Assembly (NCBI GenBank): GCA_003265685.1
Contig: KZ836106.1
Span: forward strand, 109,588-173,587
Source of the DNA: Piscinibacter caeni
GTDB lineage: Bacteria; Pseudomonadota; Gammaproteobacteria; Burkholderiales; Burkholderiaceae_C
DNA length: 64,000 nt
Direction: 5' to 3'
Shown here: positions 22,827 to 32,793 of the stretch, one piece after another
Numbering within the stretch: the stretch's first letter is position 1
Layout of the letters: each line of letters begins with the position of its first letter
Made by a program: the position numbers and the translations under genes
The notes under the pieces: generated by a model
Seen by the model: only the letters and a program-made list of their open reading frames with translations
Database searches by the model: none
What the model was told of the DNA's origin: nothing

Positions 22827-24164
22827 TCAGAGTTTCTTGACCAGCACCTGCGAGCGCCGGTCCCAGTTGTACTTGCGCTTGCGCGCCTCGGGCAGCCAGT
22901 CGGGGTCGACCGGCGCGAAGCCGCGCTTGATGAACCAGTGCATCGTGCGGGTGGTCAGCACGAAGATGCTGTCCAGCCCCATCGCCTTGGCACGCTGCTC
23001 GACCCGCTTGAGGATGCGCTCGCCGTCGCCCTGGCCCTGCACCTGAGGCGAGACGGTCAGCGCCGCCAGTTCGGCGGTCTTGGCCTCGGGGTAGCCGTAC
23101 AGCGCGGCGCAGCCGAAGATCACGCCGTCGTGCTCGATCACCGTGTAGTGGCCGATGTCGCGCTCGATCTCCGTGCGGCTGCGTTTGACCAGCGTGCCGT
23201 CGGCCTCGAAGGGCTCGATCAGCTGCAGGATGCCGCCGATGTCGTCGACCGAGGCCTCGCGCAGGCTCTCGAGCTTCTCGTCGACCACCATGGTGCCGAT
23301 GCCGTCGTGCGTGAACACCTCCATCAGCAGCGCGCCGTCCACCGCGAAGGGCAGGATGTGCGAGCGCTCCACGCCGCCGCGGCAGGCCTTGACGCAGTGC
23401 TGCAGGTAGAACGCGGTGTCGGTCGGCTGCGTCGGGTTGGGCAGGCCGGCGAGCAGGCGCTCGGCGTCGGCCAGCGCCAGCTCGGTGTCGATGCCGCTGT
23501 CCGGGTCGCCCGGCTTCTCCTGGATGCCCGGCACCTCGGTGATGAAGAGCAGCTTGTCGGCCTGCAGCGCGACGGCCGTGCTCGTCGCCACGTCCTCCAT
23601 CGTCAGGTTGAAGGCCTCGCCGGTGGGCGAGAAGCCGAACGGCGAGAGCAGCACCAGCGCGCCGATGTCGATCGCGCGGCGGATCGCGGTGGCGTCGACC
23701 TTGCGCACCACGCCGCTGTGCATGAAGTCGATGCCGTCGACGATGCCCACCGGGCGTGCGGTCAGGAAGTTGCCCGAGACCACGCGCACGATCGCATTGG
23801 CCATCGGCGTGTTCGGCAGGCCCTGCGAGAACGCGGCCTCGATCTCGAAGCGCAGCTGGCCGGCGGCCTCCTGCGCACAATCGAGCGCCACCGCGTCGGT
23901 GATGCGCATGCCGTGACTGAAGCGCGCCGGGTGGCCCTTGACGCGCAGCTGCTCGCTCACCTGGGGACGGAAGCCGTGCACCAGCACCAGCTTGATGCCC
24001 ATCGCGTGGAGGATGGCCAGGTCCTGCGCGAAGCGGTCGAGCTTGCCGGCGGCGATCAGCTCGCCGGCGATCGCCACCACGAAGGTCTTGCCCCGGTAGG
24101 CGTGGATGTACGGCGCGACGTGGCGGAACCACGGCACGAAGGTGTGGGGAAAGACGAGGTCCAT
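22827..24164 (-). CDS. argA: Amino-acid N-acetyltransferase (N-acetylglutamate synthase)
   Basis: A 445-residue enzyme making N-acetyl-L-glutamate from glutamate and acetyl-CoA, the first step of arginine synthesis. The N-terminal two thirds are an amino-acid-kinase fold ([40 protein letters not shown]) that senses arginine. The last 150 residues form a GNAT acetyltransferase ([40 protein letters not shown]). This is the classic two-domain ArgA of normal size. It is the first gene of an argA-yggX pair. Confidence 0.96.
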   Translation of the reverse strand: MDLVFPHTFVPWFRHVAPYIHAYRGKTFVVAIAGELIAAGKLDRFAQDLAILHAMGIKLVLVHGFRPQVSEQLRVKGHPARFSHGMRITDAVALDCAQEAAGQLRFEIEAAFSQGLPNTPMANAIVRVVSGNFLTARPVGIVDGIDFMHSGVVRKVDATAIRRAIDIGALVLLSPFGFSPTGEAFNLTMEDVATSTAVALQADKLLFITEVPGIQEKPGDPDSGIDTELALADAERLLAGLPNPTQPTDTAFYLQHCVKACRGGVERSHILPFAVDGALLMEVFTHDGIGTMVVDEKLESLREASVDDIGGILQLIEPFEADGTLVKRSRTEIERDIGHYTVIEHDGVIFGCAALYGYPEAKTAELAALTVSPQVQGQGDGERILKRVEQRAKAMGLDSIFVLTTRTMHWFIKRGFAPVDPDWLPEARKRKYNWDRRSQVLVKKL

Positions 24165-24277
24165 CGGCGCGGTTCGGCAGGCTGGCGCGATTGTGCCGCA
24201 GCCCCCGGCGCCGGGCCGTTGACGGGCCCTCCGGCGCGGCGCAGGATGGGTCTTCGCCGTTGTACCCGGAGTACCCG

Positions 24278-24667
24278 ATGGACCCGTTCACCACCCCGGG
24301 CGCCTTCAGCTGGTCCGAGTTGATGACCAAGGACCCGCAGGCTGCCGCCGGCTTCTACGCCGCACTGTTCGGCTGGACGATCGAGGTCATGGACATGCCC
24401 ACCGGGCCCTACCGGGTGGTGAAGGCCGGCGGCACGCCGGTGGGCGGCATCATGGGCATGCCGCCGGGCAACGGCACGATGGCGCCGAACTGGTGCCCCT
24501 ACGTGACCGTGGGCGATGTCGACGCCACCGTCTCGCACGCCGCCTCGCTCGGCGGCATGGTGCTGCACCCGCCGACCGACATCCCCGGCGTCGGCCGGTT
24601 CGCGGTGATCGCCGACCCGCAGGGCGCGCCTCTGAACGTCATGGCCTACCTGCCGCAACCCGGTTGA
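24278..24667 (+). CDS. VOC (glyoxalase/bleomycin-resistance) superfamily protein
   Basis: A 129-residue protein made of two beta-alpha-beta-beta-beta modules ([20 protein letters not shown]...[11 protein letters not shown]; then [20 protein letters not shown]...[15 protein letters not shown]). It belongs to the subset annotated as 27-kDa-antigen/CFP30B-like single-domain VOC proteins. Enzymatic activity cannot be assigned. It stands alone, divergent from argA, with no evident operon partner. Confidence 0.8.
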   Translation: MDPFTTPGAFSWSELMTKDPQAAAGFYAALFGWTIEVMDMPTGPYRVVKAGGTPVGGIMGMPPGNGTMAPNWCPYVTVGDVDATVSHAASLGGMVLHPPTDIPGVGRFAVIADPQGAPLNVMAYLPQPG

Positions 24668-24704
24668 GGCGACGGCCGCGCCCGGCGCGGATAATCCGCG
24701 CCCC

Positions 24705-27700
24705 GTGACCACCGCCACGCCTGCGCGCTACAGCGCCATCCCGCCGATCGAGTTCCCCGAGGCGCTGCCCGTCTCGGCGCGGCGCGACGAGATCGCGCAG
24801 GCGATCCGCGAGCACCCGGTCGTGATCGTCTGCGGCGAGACCGGCTCGGGCAAGACCACCCAGCTGCCCAAGATCGCGCTGGCACTGGGCCGCGGGCGCG
24901 GCGCCGGCGGCAAGGGCCTGATCGGCCACACGCAGCCGCGCCGCATCGCGGCCTCGAGCGTGGCCAAGCGCATCGCCGAGGAGTTGAACTCGCCCCTCGG
25001 CGAGGTGGTGGGCTACAAGGTGCGCTTCCAGGACCGACTGCAGCGCGGCGCCTCGGTCAAGCTGATGACCGACGGCATCCTGCTGGCCGAGACGCAGACC
25101 GATCCGCTGCTGCGCGCCTACGACACGCTGATCATCGACGAGGCGCACGAGCGCAGCCTGAACATCGACTTCCTGCTCGGCTACCTGAAGCAGATCCTGC
25201 CGCGCCGGCCCGACCTGAAGCTGATCGTCACCTCGGCCACGATCGACGCGGATCGATTCGCGCAGCATTTCGCGTCGCGCCACGGCCCCGCGCCCGTCAT
25301 CCAGGTCTCGGGGCGGCTCTACCCGGTCGAACAACGCTGGCACCCGTTCGAAGAGTCGAAGGAGTTCGACCTGAACGACGCCATCGGCGAGGCCGTCGAC
25401 GAGCTTTGGCGCGATGGCTCCGGCGACGTGCTCGTGTTCCTGCCCGGCGAGCGCGAGATCCGCGAGGCCGCAGAGCACCTGCGCAAGCACCACCCGCCGG
25501 GCGTGGAGGTGCTGCCGCTGTTCGCACGGCTGTCGCAGCAGGAGCAGGACCGGGTGTTCGAGCCGCACGGCGCTCCGCGCATCGTGCTGGCCACCAACGT
25601 GGCCGAGACCTCGCTGACCGTGCCGGGCATCCGCTACGTCATCGACGCCGGCACCGCACGCGTCAAGCGCTACAGCTACCGCAACAAGGTCGAGCAGCTG
25701 CTGATCGAGCCGGTCAGCCAGGCCGCGGCGAACCAGCGCGCCGGCCGCTGCGGCCGCGTGGCCAACGGCATCTGCATCCGGCTCTACGACGAGAAGGAAT
25801 TCGCCGGCCGGCCGCGTTTCACCGATCCGGAGATCCTGCGCTCGTCGCTGGCCGGCGTGATCCTGCGCATGAAGTCGCTCGGCCTGGGCAACGTCGAGGA
25901 CTTCCCCTTCCTCGAGCCGCCGCCGCGCCGCGCGATCGCCGACGGCTACCAGCTGCTCTCCGAGCTCGGCGCGGTGGACGAGGCCAACGAGCTGACGACG
26001 GTCGGCCGCGAGCTGGCGAAGCTCCCGCTCGACCCGCGTGTGGGCCGCATGATCCTGGAGGCGCGCGAGCGCCACGCGCTGACCGAGATCCTGGTGATCG
26101 CCGCGGCCTTCAGCCTGCAGGACGTGCGCGACCGCCCGCTCGAGCAGCAGCAGGCCGCCGATGCGGCGCACAAGAAGTTCGACGACGAGCGCTCCGAGTT
26201 CATGGGCGACCTCAAGCTGTGGAAATGGCTGGAGGACAGCAAGGGCGGCCACGGCGAGCACAAGCTGAGCGTCCGCAAGCAGGAGCAGCTGCTGCGCGAG
26301 CACTTCGTCTCGCCGCGCCGCGTGCGCGAGTGGCGCGACCTGCATGCGCAGCTGCACACCGTGGTGGCCGAACACGGCTGGCGGCTCAACACCAGCCCGG
26401 CCACCTACGAGCAGATCCACCTGTCGCTGCTGGCCGGGCTGCTGGGCAACATCGGCTGCAAGAGCGACGACGACGAGTGGTACCTCGGCGCGCGCGGCAT
26501 CAAGTTCTGGCGCCACCCGGGCACGCACCTGTCGAAGAAGCCGGGCCGCTGGATCGTCGCCGGCGAGCTGGTCGAGACCACGCGGCTCTATGCCCGCGGC
26601 ATCGCCGCCATCGACCCGCAATGGCTGCCCGGCATCGCCGCGCACGTGATCAAGACGCAGCTGCTCGAGCCGCACTGGGAGAAGAAGGCCGCCGAGGTGG
26701 TGGCGCTGGAGCGTGCCACGCTCTACGGCATCGTGGTCTACAACAACCGCCGGGTGAACTTCGGCAACGTCGACCCGAAGGCCGCGCGCGAGATCTTCAT
26801 CCGCGAGGCGCTGGTCCACGGCGAGTGGGAGTCGAAGCTGCCCTTCCTCGCGGCCAACCGCAAGCTGATCGCGCAGGTGGAGGAGCTGGAGCACAAGTCG
26901 CGCCGCCAGGACGTGCTCGTCGACGACGAACTGATCCACGCCTTCTACGACCAGCAGATCCCCGCCGACGTGGTGAGCGGCGCGACGCTCGAACGCTGGT
27001 TCCGCGAGGAATCGAAGAAGCAGCCGAAACTGCTGCAGCTCACGCGCGAGGAGCTGATGCGGCACGAGGCCGCCGGCATCACCACCGCGGCCTTCCCGAA
27101 GACCATCCGCCTGGGCGGCATCGACTGCGCCGCGAGCTACCTGCACGAACCCGGCGACCCGAAGGACGGCCTGACCGTCACCGTGCCGATCTACGTGCTC
27201 AACCAGGTCAACGAGGAGCGCTGCGACTGGCTCGTGCCCGGCATGCTGAAGGACAAGGTGCTCGCGCTGGTGAAGACCCTGCACCAGCGCCCCCGTTCGC
27301 GCCTGGTGCCGCTGCCGGCCTATGCCGACGAATTCGTCGCCGAGACGCCGTTCGCGCAGGGCGACCTGCTGGACGTGCTGCTGCGCCACGTGCGCGAGCG
27401 CACCCAGCTCGCGGTGCAGCGCAACGACTTCAAGCGCGAGCAGCTCAGCCCGCACCTGGCGATGAACTTCCGCGTGGTGGACGAACACGGCCGCCAGCTC
27501 GGCACCGGCCGCAACCTCGCCGCGCTGAAGGCCGAGCTGGGCGGCCAGGCGCGCTCGGCCTTCCAGGCGCTGGCGGCGCTCAAGGTGCCGGCCGTGGCCG
27601 CGCCGGCCGCCGCCGCGGCGCCCGCCAAGGCCGCGCCGGCGGCGCGCGTCGCCGAGCCGGTGCCGGATCGCCCGGCCGAGCGCTACACCGCCTGGAGCTT

Positions 27701-28523
27701 CGGCGAGCTGCCGGAGCTGCTCGAGCTGCGCAAGGGCGGCCAGTCGCTGGTCGGCTTCCCGGCGCTGATCGACCACGGCGACCATGTCGAGATCGAGGTG
27801 TTCGACGAACCCGAGGTCGCCGCCGCCAAGCACCGCGGCGGCCTGCGCCGGCTGGTGGCCCTGCAGCTGAAGGACGCGCTGAAGTACCTCGAGAAGAACA
27901 TCCCCGACCTGCAGAAGATGGCGGTGGCCTACATGCCGCTGGGCACGGCCGAGGATCTGCGCACGCAGATCGTGGACCTGGCGCTGGAGCGTGCCTTCCT
28001 GGCCGAGCCGCTGCCGCACGATGCGGCGAGCTTCGCCAGGCGGCTGGAGGAAGGCCGTGGCCGCCTGAACCTGATCGCGCAGGAGATCGCGCGTGCGGCC
28101 GGCGTGGTGCTGGCCGAGTGGGCCGCCGCCAGCCGAAAGCTCAAGGACAGCCGGCCGGCGAAGGAGACCGCCGACGACATCGCCGCGCAGCTCGCGCGCC
28201 TGGTGCCCAAGCGCTTCGTCGCGAGCACGCCCTGGGCGGCGCTCGGCCACCTGCCGCGTTACCTCAAGGGCGTGCAGATGCGGCTGGACAAGTTCCGCGC
28301 CGACCCGGCGCGCGACGCGCAGCGCCTGGCCGAGCTGCGCCCGCTCGAGCAGCGCTTCAGCCGTGCGCTCGCCGAGCGCAAGGGCGTGCCGGATGCGCGG
28401 CTCGAGGAGTTCCGCTGGCTGCTGGAGGAATTGCGCGTGAGCCTGTTCGCGCAGGAACTGCGCACACCGCAACCGGTCAGTGTCAAGCGGCTCGAGAAGG
28501 CGTGGGAACAGCTCCAGCGCTAG
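24705..28523 (+). CDS. hrpA: ATP-dependent RNA helicase HrpA
   Basis: A 1272-residue DEAH-box helicase. Walker A is GETGSGKTTQLPK (44-56), the Walker B box IIDEAHERSLN has DEAH at 145-148, motif III is VTSATID, and motif VI is QRAGRCGRVANGICIRLY. Helicase-associated (HA2) and OB-fold domains follow, then the long C-terminal region typical of HrpA rather than HrpB. HrpA resolves stalled or collided ribosomes in Escherichia coli. The GTG at 24705 is the first plausible start. A Pro/Ala-rich linker lies near residue 960-985. Confidence 0.96.
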   Translation: MTTATPARYSAIPPIEFPEALPVSARRDEIAQAIREHPVVIVCGETGSGKTTQLPKIALALGRGRGAGGKGLIGHTQPRRIAASSVAKRIAEELNSPLGEVVGYKVRFQDRLQRGASVKLMTDGILLAETQTDPLLRAYDTLIIDEAHERSLNIDFLLGYLKQILPRRPDLKLIVTSATIDADRFAQHFASRHGPAPVIQVSGRLYPVEQRWHPFEESKEFDLNDAIGEAVDELWRDGSGDVLVFLPGEREIREAAEHLRKHHPPGVEVLPLFARLSQQEQDRVFEPHGAPRIVLATNVAETSLTVPGIRYVIDAGTARVKRYSYRNKVEQLLIEPVSQAAANQRAGRCGRVANGICIRLYDEKEFAGRPRFTDPEILRSSLAGVILRMKSLGLGNVEDFPFLEPPPRRAIADGYQLLSELGAVDEANELTTVGRELAKLPLDPRVGRMILEARERHALTEILVIAAAFSLQDVRDRPLEQQQAADAAHKKFDDERSEFMGDLKLWKWLEDSKGGHGEHKLSVRKQEQLLREHFVSPRRVREWRDLHAQLHTVVAEHGWRLNTSPATYEQIHLSLLAGLLGNIGCKSDDDEWYLGARGIKFWRHPGTHLSKKPGRWIVAGELVETTRLYARGIAAIDPQWLPGIAAHVIKTQLLEPHWEKKAAEVVALERATLYGIVVYNNRRVNFGNVDPKAAREIFIREALVHGEWESKLPFLAANRKLIAQVEELEHKSRRQDVLVDDELIHAFYDQQIPADVVSGATLERWFREESKKQPKLLQLTREELMRHEAAGITTAAFPKTIRLGGIDCAASYLHEPGDPKDGLTVTVPIYVLNQVNEERCDWLVPGMLKDKVLALVKTLHQRPRSRLVPLPAYADEFVAETPFAQGDLLDVLLRHVRERTQLAVQRNDFKREQLSPHLAMNFRVVDEHGRQLGTGRNLAALKAELGGQARSAFQALAALKVPAVAAPAAAAAPAKAAPAARVAEPVPDRPAERYTAWSFGELPELLELRKGGQSLVGFPALIDHGDHVEIEVFDEPEVAAAKHRGGLRRLVALQLKDALKYLEKNIPDLQKMAVAYMPLGTAEDLRTQIVDLALERAFLAEPLPHDAASFARRLEEGRGRLNLIAQEIARAAGVVLAEWAAASRKLKDSRPAKETADDIAAQLARLVPKRFVASTPWAALGHLPRYLKGVQMRLDKFRADPARDAQRLAELRPLEQRFSRALAERKGVPDARLEEFRWLLEELRVSLFAQELRTPQPVSVKRLEKAWEQLQR

Positions 28524-28546
28524 AGTCGCGCTTCAGGAGGCAGTGC

Positions 28547-29059
28547 ATGGCCGAATCCGCGCAAGCGACCGAGTGGGAACTGGTGCCCGACAGCGACGGC
28601 CGCATCGAGGCCGTGGCGCGTGAGTGCCGGCGCCTCGTCACCAAGCGCGCGCTGCTCGGGGCCGGCGTCGCGCTGGTGCCGGTGCCGGGCATCGACTGGG
28701 TCACCGACGTCGGCATCCTGATGAAGCTGATCCCGGAGATCAACCGTGCGTTCGGGTTGACCGAGGAGCAGATCGAACGCCTCGCGCCGGACCGCAAGGT
28801 GGTCGTCTACAAGGCCATCTCGGCCGGCGGCAGCATGCTGATCGGCCGGCTGGTGACGCGCGAGCTGGTGATGACCATGCTGCGCCTGGTCGGCGTGCGG
28901 CTGACCGCGCAGCAGGCCGCCAAGGTGGTGCCGATCGCCGGCCAGGCCATCTCGGCGGCGCTGACCTACTCGGCCCTGAAGTACGTCTGCGAGCAGCACA
29001 TCCGCCAGTGCATGGCGGTGGCACGCCTGCTCGCGCTGCCGGCACCCGCCGCGGCATAA
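28547..29059 (+). CDS. Conserved protein of unknown function with hydrophobic helices
   Basis: A 170-residue protein with an AGGAGG ribosome-binding site 23 nt after hrpA. An N-terminal polar part (VARECRRLVTKRALLGAGVA) leads into a Gly/Val/Pro-rich hydrophobic segment (GVALVPVPGIDWVTDVGILM). A second hydrophobic stretch follows (AAKVVPIAGQAISAALTYSA). The pattern of short hydrophobic hairpins separated by basic helices recalls DUF697/EcsC-type membrane-associated proteins, but I cannot assign a family with confidence. Confidence 0.6.
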   Translation: MAESAQATEWELVPDSDGRIEAVARECRRLVTKRALLGAGVALVPVPGIDWVTDVGILMKLIPEINRAFGLTEEQIERLAPDRKVVVYKAISAGGSMLIGRLVTRELVMTMLRLVGVRLTAQQAAKVVPIAGQAISAALTYSALKYVCEQHIRQCMAVARLLALPAPAAA

Positions 29060-29069
29060 TCGGCGTCTT

Positions 29070-29146
29070 CGGGGTGTAGCGCAGCCTGGTAGCGCAACTG
29101 CTTTGGGAGCAGTGGGTCGGATGTTCGAATCATCTCACCCCGACCA
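29070..29146 (+). tRNA. tRNA-Pro (anticodon TGG)
   Basis: A 77-nt cloverleaf. Acceptor CGGGGTG pairs with CACCCCG, the D-stem is GCGC/GCGC, anticodon stem ACTGC/GCAGT encloses loop TTTGGGA with anticodon TGG, and the T-arm contains TTCGAAT. The 3' CCA is encoded. It follows the hydrophobic-protein gene by 10 nt. Confidence 0.95.
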
Positions 29147-29177
29147 TTCCTTCGACGCGCGGCGTCGGCCCCTCACA

Positions 29178-29254
29178 CTGCCCGTAGCTCAACTGGATAG
29201 AGCAGCTGCCTTCTAAGCAGCAGGTCGGGGGTTCGAGTCCCTCCGGGCAGGCCA
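29178..29254 (+). tRNA. tRNA-Arg (anticodon TCT)
   Basis: A 77-nt cloverleaf. Acceptor CTGCCCG pairs with CGGGCAG, D-stem GCTC/GAGC, anticodon stem GCTGC/GCAGC with loop CTTCTAA (anticodon TCT, reads AGA), T-stem GGGGG/CCCTC, encoded G-CCA end. It lies 31 nt after tRNA-Pro, so they are probably one transcript. AGA is a rare codon in DNA this GC-rich. Confidence 0.95.
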
Positions 29255-29327
29255 TCCGGTTGAGCCTGCGCAATCCGACACTTGGCCGATCAGGCCCGGA
29301 TAAGCTGAGGCGGGCAGGCTCGTGCGC

Positions 29328-29999
29328 ATGCGCGCGCTCGTGGTGGAAGACGACCGGCCCGTGGCCCGGGCCGTGGCGGAGGCGCTCGGCCGCGCCGGTT
29401 TCGCGGTCGAGCTGCTGGAGCGGGCCGAACCGGCCGATGCCGTGCTCAGCTGCACCGGCTATGACCTGGCGGTGCTCGACATCGGACTGCCCGGCCTGAG
29501 CGGGCTCGAGCTGCTGGCGCGCCTGCGCGGTCGCGGCAACCACCTGCCGGTGCTGATGCTGACCGCGCGCGACGCCGTGGCCGACCGCGTGCGCGGCTTC
29601 GAACAGGGTGCGGACGACTACCTCGTCAAGCCCTTCCACCTGCCCGAGCTGGTGGCGCGCTGCCAGGCGCTGGTGCGGCGCGGGCGCCAGGCCCGCGGCG
29701 CGCTGCTGGCCTTCGGTGCGCTGGCGATGGACGTCGGCCAGCGCGAGGCGCGACTGGGCGGCCAGGCGCTGCCGCTGACCCCGCGCGAATGGGACCTGCT
29801 CGAGCAGCTGGTGCTGGCCGCGCCCGACGTGGTCGCCAAGGCGCGCCTGATCGACAGCCTGAGCCGCTGGGACGCCGACATCAGCGCCAATGCGGTCGAG
29901 ATCTACGCCTCGCGGCTGCGCGGCAAGCTCGGCGAGCGCGGCGTCGCGCTGCGCACCGTGCGCGGGCTGGGCTACCGGCTCGAGGTGACCGATGCCTGA
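29328..29999 (+). CDS. OmpR-family response regulator next to the cytochrome cluster
   Basis: A 223-residue regulator. The REC domain begins MRALVVEDDRPVARAVAEAL, with phospho-Asp in LAVLDIGLPGLSG and Lys in YLVKPFH. The winged-helix domain follows (LPLTPREWDLLEQLVLAAPD, LRTVRGLGYRLEV). The ATG at 29328 is used; an in-frame GTG at 29322 is a possible alternative. It overlaps the kinase gene by 8 nt. The overall look is of the QseB/PmrA/TctD subgroup. Its target could be the cytochrome genes downstream. Confidence 0.85.
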   Translation: MRALVVEDDRPVARAVAEALGRAGFAVELLERAEPADAVLSCTGYDLAVLDIGLPGLSGLELLARLRGRGNHLPVLMLTARDAVADRVRGFEQGADDYLVKPFHLPELVARCQALVRRGRQARGALLAFGALAMDVGQREARLGGQALPLTPREWDLLEQLVLAAPDVVAKARLIDSLSRWDADISANAVEIYASRLRGKLGERGVALRTVRGLGYRLEVTDA

Positions 30000-31374
30000 G
30001 CCCGGCCGCCGGCGCCTGCCTTCGCTGCGTGCCCGGCTGCTGTGGTCGCTGCTGCTGCCGCTCGTGATGCTGGTGGGCCTCGGGGCGGCGCTGGACTACC
30101 GCAGCGCCAGCGCGCTGACGTGCACCTCGCACGACCGCGCGCTGGTCGGGCTGGCGCTGGGCGTCGCCGCCCGGCTGGAGACCGACCACGACAGCGACCT
30201 GCCGACCCACCTGGTCGCGCTGATCGGCTCGATGAACCGCTTCGACCCGGTCGACCACCTGTACTACCTGGTCGAGGACGAGCGCGGCCGGGCGATCTCC
30301 GGCGATGCGGCGCTGTCCGCGCTCGGCCGGCAGCGCGGCGAGCACAACCCGCTGCTGCTGGATGCAAACGTGCAGCAGCAGCCGGTGCGCGCGGCGGTCT
30401 ACGCCTACGACGGGCCGGACGGCCACGCGACCATCGTCGTGGCCGAGACGCTGCACCGGCGCGCCGCCGAGGTGCGCCAGGCGCTGCTGACGGCGGCCGC
30501 CGGCAACGCCGCGACGGCGCTCGCGGCGCTGGTCGGCGCGCTGATCGCGATCGGCTTCGCGCTCGGGCCGCTGCACGAGCTGGGGCAGGGCATCGAGCGG
30601 CACGACACCAGCGAACTGCGGCCGGTGCTGCTGCGCCGCGTGCCGCGCGAGGTGACGCCGCTGGTGCGCGCGCTGAACCGGCTGATGCAGCGCCTGCGCA
30701 GCGCGGTGCGGGCGCGGCAGGACTTCATCAACCACACCGCGCACCAGCTGCGCACGCCGCTGGCCGGGCTGACGGCACAGGCCGAGCTGCTCGAGCAGGA
30801 GCCGCTGACGCCGGAGGCGGCGCGCCGCGCCGGCGAGGTCGCGCATGCCGCGCGCCGGCTCAGCCGACTGGTGCAGCAGCTGCTGTCGCTGGCGCGCGCG
30901 GATGCCGACGCCGGCCGCTTCGTGCCGATGGGCGAGGTCGGCCTGCCCGACGTGCTGCAGGAGACCGCCTCGGCCTGCCTGGACGAGGCGCTGGCCCAGG
31001 GCATCGACCTCGGCTTCGAGCCGCAGCCGGCCACGGTGCACGGCTCGGCCTGGATGCTGCGCGAGCTGCTCGTCAACCTGGTCGCCAATGCGATCACGCA
31101 CACGCCGACGGGCACCGAGGTCACCGTCGCCTGCGGGCGCAACCGGGCCGGCCGGCCCTTCCTCGAGGTGCGTGACGACGGCCCGGGCATCCCGGTGGCC
31201 GACCGCGAGCGCGTGTTCCAGCGCTACGTGCGCCTGTCGGAGCAGGACCGCCAGGGCACCGGGCTCGGCCTGGCGATCGTGCGCGAGATCGCGCGGCACC
31301 ACGGGGCCGCGGTGTCGCTCGACGATGGCCCGGGCGGCCGCGGGCTGAGGGTGTGCGTCGAGTTTCCGGCGTGA
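29992..31374 (+). CDS. Sensor histidine kinase next to the cytochrome cluster
   Basis: A 460-residue membrane kinase. The first membrane segment (LWSLLLPLVMLVGLGAALDY) is followed by a periplasmic domain of roughly 130 residues of the TctE/QseC type, with HLYYLVEDERGRAISG. A second membrane segment follows (AALVGALIAIGFALG), then HisKA (NHTAHQLRTPLAGL) and HATPase (NLVANAITHTP; RDDGPGIPVADRERVFQRYV). It overlaps the regulator gene and is followed after 84 nt by the Cyc2-like gene. No heme or iron motif is visible in the sensor domain, so its signal is unknown. Confidence 0.85.
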   Translation: MPEPGRRRLPSLRARLLWSLLLPLVMLVGLGAALDYRSASALTCTSHDRALVGLALGVAARLETDHDSDLPTHLVALIGSMNRFDPVDHLYYLVEDERGRAISGDAALSALGRQRGEHNPLLLDANVQQQPVRAAVYAYDGPDGHATIVVAETLHRRAAEVRQALLTAAAGNAATALAALVGALIAIGFALGPLHELGQGIERHDTSELRPVLLRRVPREVTPLVRALNRLMQRLRSAVRARQDFINHTAHQLRTPLAGLTAQAELLEQEPLTPEAARRAGEVAHAARRLSRLVQQLLSLARADADAGRFVPMGEVGLPDVLQETASACLDEALAQGIDLGFEPQPATVHGSAWMLRELLVNLVANAITHTPTGTEVTVACGRNRAGRPFLEVRDDGPGIPVADRERVFQRYVRLSEQDRQGTGLGLAIVREIARHHGAAVSLDDGPGGRGLRVCVEFPA

Positions 31375-31458
31375 ACATCGGGTTACCAGCACTGTCAGCG
31401 AATTGAAGGCTGCGCGCCCGCAGCATCGACCGCGTCTCGACAACCCGACCTCCGGACC

Positions 31459-32793
31459 ATGATCCTGCGACCCCTGCGCCGGCTCGCGCCGGCTGCCGCG
31501 CTGCTGCTCGCCGTGGCGGCGGGCAGTGCGCATGCGGTGCCCAGCTACGCGCGCCAGACGGGCAGCGATTGCGCGGCCTGCCACATCGGGGCCTTCGGCC
31601 CGCAGCTCACGCCCTTCGGCATCCAGTTCAAGCTCGGCGGCTATGCCGACACCGACGGCCAGCCCGGCAAGGTGCCGCTGTCGGGCATGGCGGTGATCAA
31701 CCGCACCCACACCGCGGCCGATTCGCCGGCGCCGCCCGAACATTTCGACCCGAACGACAACAGCGCGGCACAAGAGCTCTCGGTGTTCCTCGCCGGGCGG
31801 CTGGCCGAGCACCTGGGCAGCTTCGTGCAGTCCACCTACTCGGGCGTGGACCGCAAGTGGGCCTTCGACCAGCTCGACCTGCGCTATGCCCGCACGCTGC
31901 AGCTCGGCGGCGCGGAGGCGATGGCGGGCCTGTCGCTGAACAGCAACCCGACGCTGACCGACCCGTTCAACACGCTCGGCCAGTGGCGCTTCCCGTACAC
32001 CGCGTCGGACTTCGGCTTCGGCCAGGGCCCGAGCCCGCTGGTCGAGAACCTCGCCAGCACCGTGCTCGGCCTGAACGCCTACGCGCTGTGGGACAAGCAC
32101 TGGTACGGCGAGTTCGGCCTGTACGACACGCTCTCGCACAAGGGCCTGCGCATCTTCAACGCCGACGATCCCGGCAAGTTCAAGGGCCTGGCGCCGTACG
32201 GCCGCTTCGCCTACGTGCAGGACAACAAGCGCGACAACTGGTCGGTGGGCCTGACTGCCTTCCATTCGGCGCTGCAGCCCGACCGCACGCAGCTCGGCAC
32301 GGCCGACCGCTACACCGACTGGGGCGTGGACGGCAGCTACCAGTTCCTCGGCAACCGCGAGCACATCGTGACGGTCAACGGGAGCTGGATGCACGAGCGC
32401 CAGAAGCTGGACTACAGCCTCGCCAACGGCGGCGCGAGCAACGCGGGCAACCACCTCGACACCCTGCGCCTGGCGACCTCCTACCACTGGCGCCAGACCT
32501 GGGGCGTGACCGGCGCGCTGTTCGACGCGCGCGGCAGCAGCGACGCCGGCCTGTATGGCGGCAGCTCGTACAACGCCCGGCCCGACACCCGCGGCTACGT
32601 GCTGCAGGCCGACTGGACGCCCTGGGGCAAGGAGACCTCCTGGGGCGCCCCCTGGGCCAACATGAGGGTGGGCCTGCAGTACACCGGCTACAGCCGCTTC
32701 AACGGCGGCAGCCACTACCTCGACGACAACGGCAACGACCGGCGCGCGCGCGACAACAACACGACGATGCTGTTCGTCTGGCTCGCGCTATGA
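31459..32793 (+). CDS. Cyc2-like outer-membrane monoheme cytochrome-porin fusion
   Basis: A 444-residue protein. After a signal peptide (AALLLAVAAGSAHA) the mature protein starts VPSYARQTGSDCAACH, with one heme-binding CxxCH (Cys38, Cys41, His42) followed by PQLTPFGIQFKLGGY. The remaining 390 residues alternate polar and aromatic residues as in an outer-membrane beta-barrel and end in TTMLFVWLAL. This matches the plan of Cyc2, the outer-membrane iron oxidase of neutrophilic iron oxidisers: a small N-terminal cytochrome plugged into a porin. Substrate specificity (Fe(II) or another extracellular donor) is inference. It overlaps the next cytochrome gene by ATGA. Confidence 0.75.
   Translation: MILRPLRRLAPAAALLLAVAAGSAHAVPSYARQTGSDCAACHIGAFGPQLTPFGIQFKLGGYADTDGQPGKVPLSGMAVINRTHTAADSPAPPEHFDPNDNSAAQELSVFLAGRLAEHLGSFVQSTYSGVDRKWAFDQLDLRYARTLQLGGAEAMAGLSLNSNPTLTDPFNTLGQWRFPYTASDFGFGQGPSPLVENLASTVLGLNAYALWDKHWYGEFGLYDTLSHKGLRIFNADDPGKFKGLAPYGRFAYVQDNKRDNWSVGLTAFHSALQPDRTQLGTADRYTDWGVDGSYQFLGNREHIVTVNGSWMHERQKLDYSLANGGASNAGNHLDTLRLATSYHWRQTWGVTGALFDARGSSDAGLYGGSSYNARPDTRGYVLQADWTPWGKETSWGAPWANMRVGLQYTGYSRFNGGSHYLDDNGNDRRARDNNTTMLFVWLAL

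Noticed and set aside
24639..28472. A 1277-codon minus-strand frame opposite hrpA
   Set aside because: It mirrors the helicase gene codon by codon, lacks any motif, and has no separate promoter or ribosome-binding site.
29180..29254. tRNA-Arg starting at the G of GCCCGTA
   Set aside because: That start leaves the acceptor stem unpaired. Starting two bases earlier (CTGCCCG) pairs fully with CGGGCAG and gives an encoded CCA.
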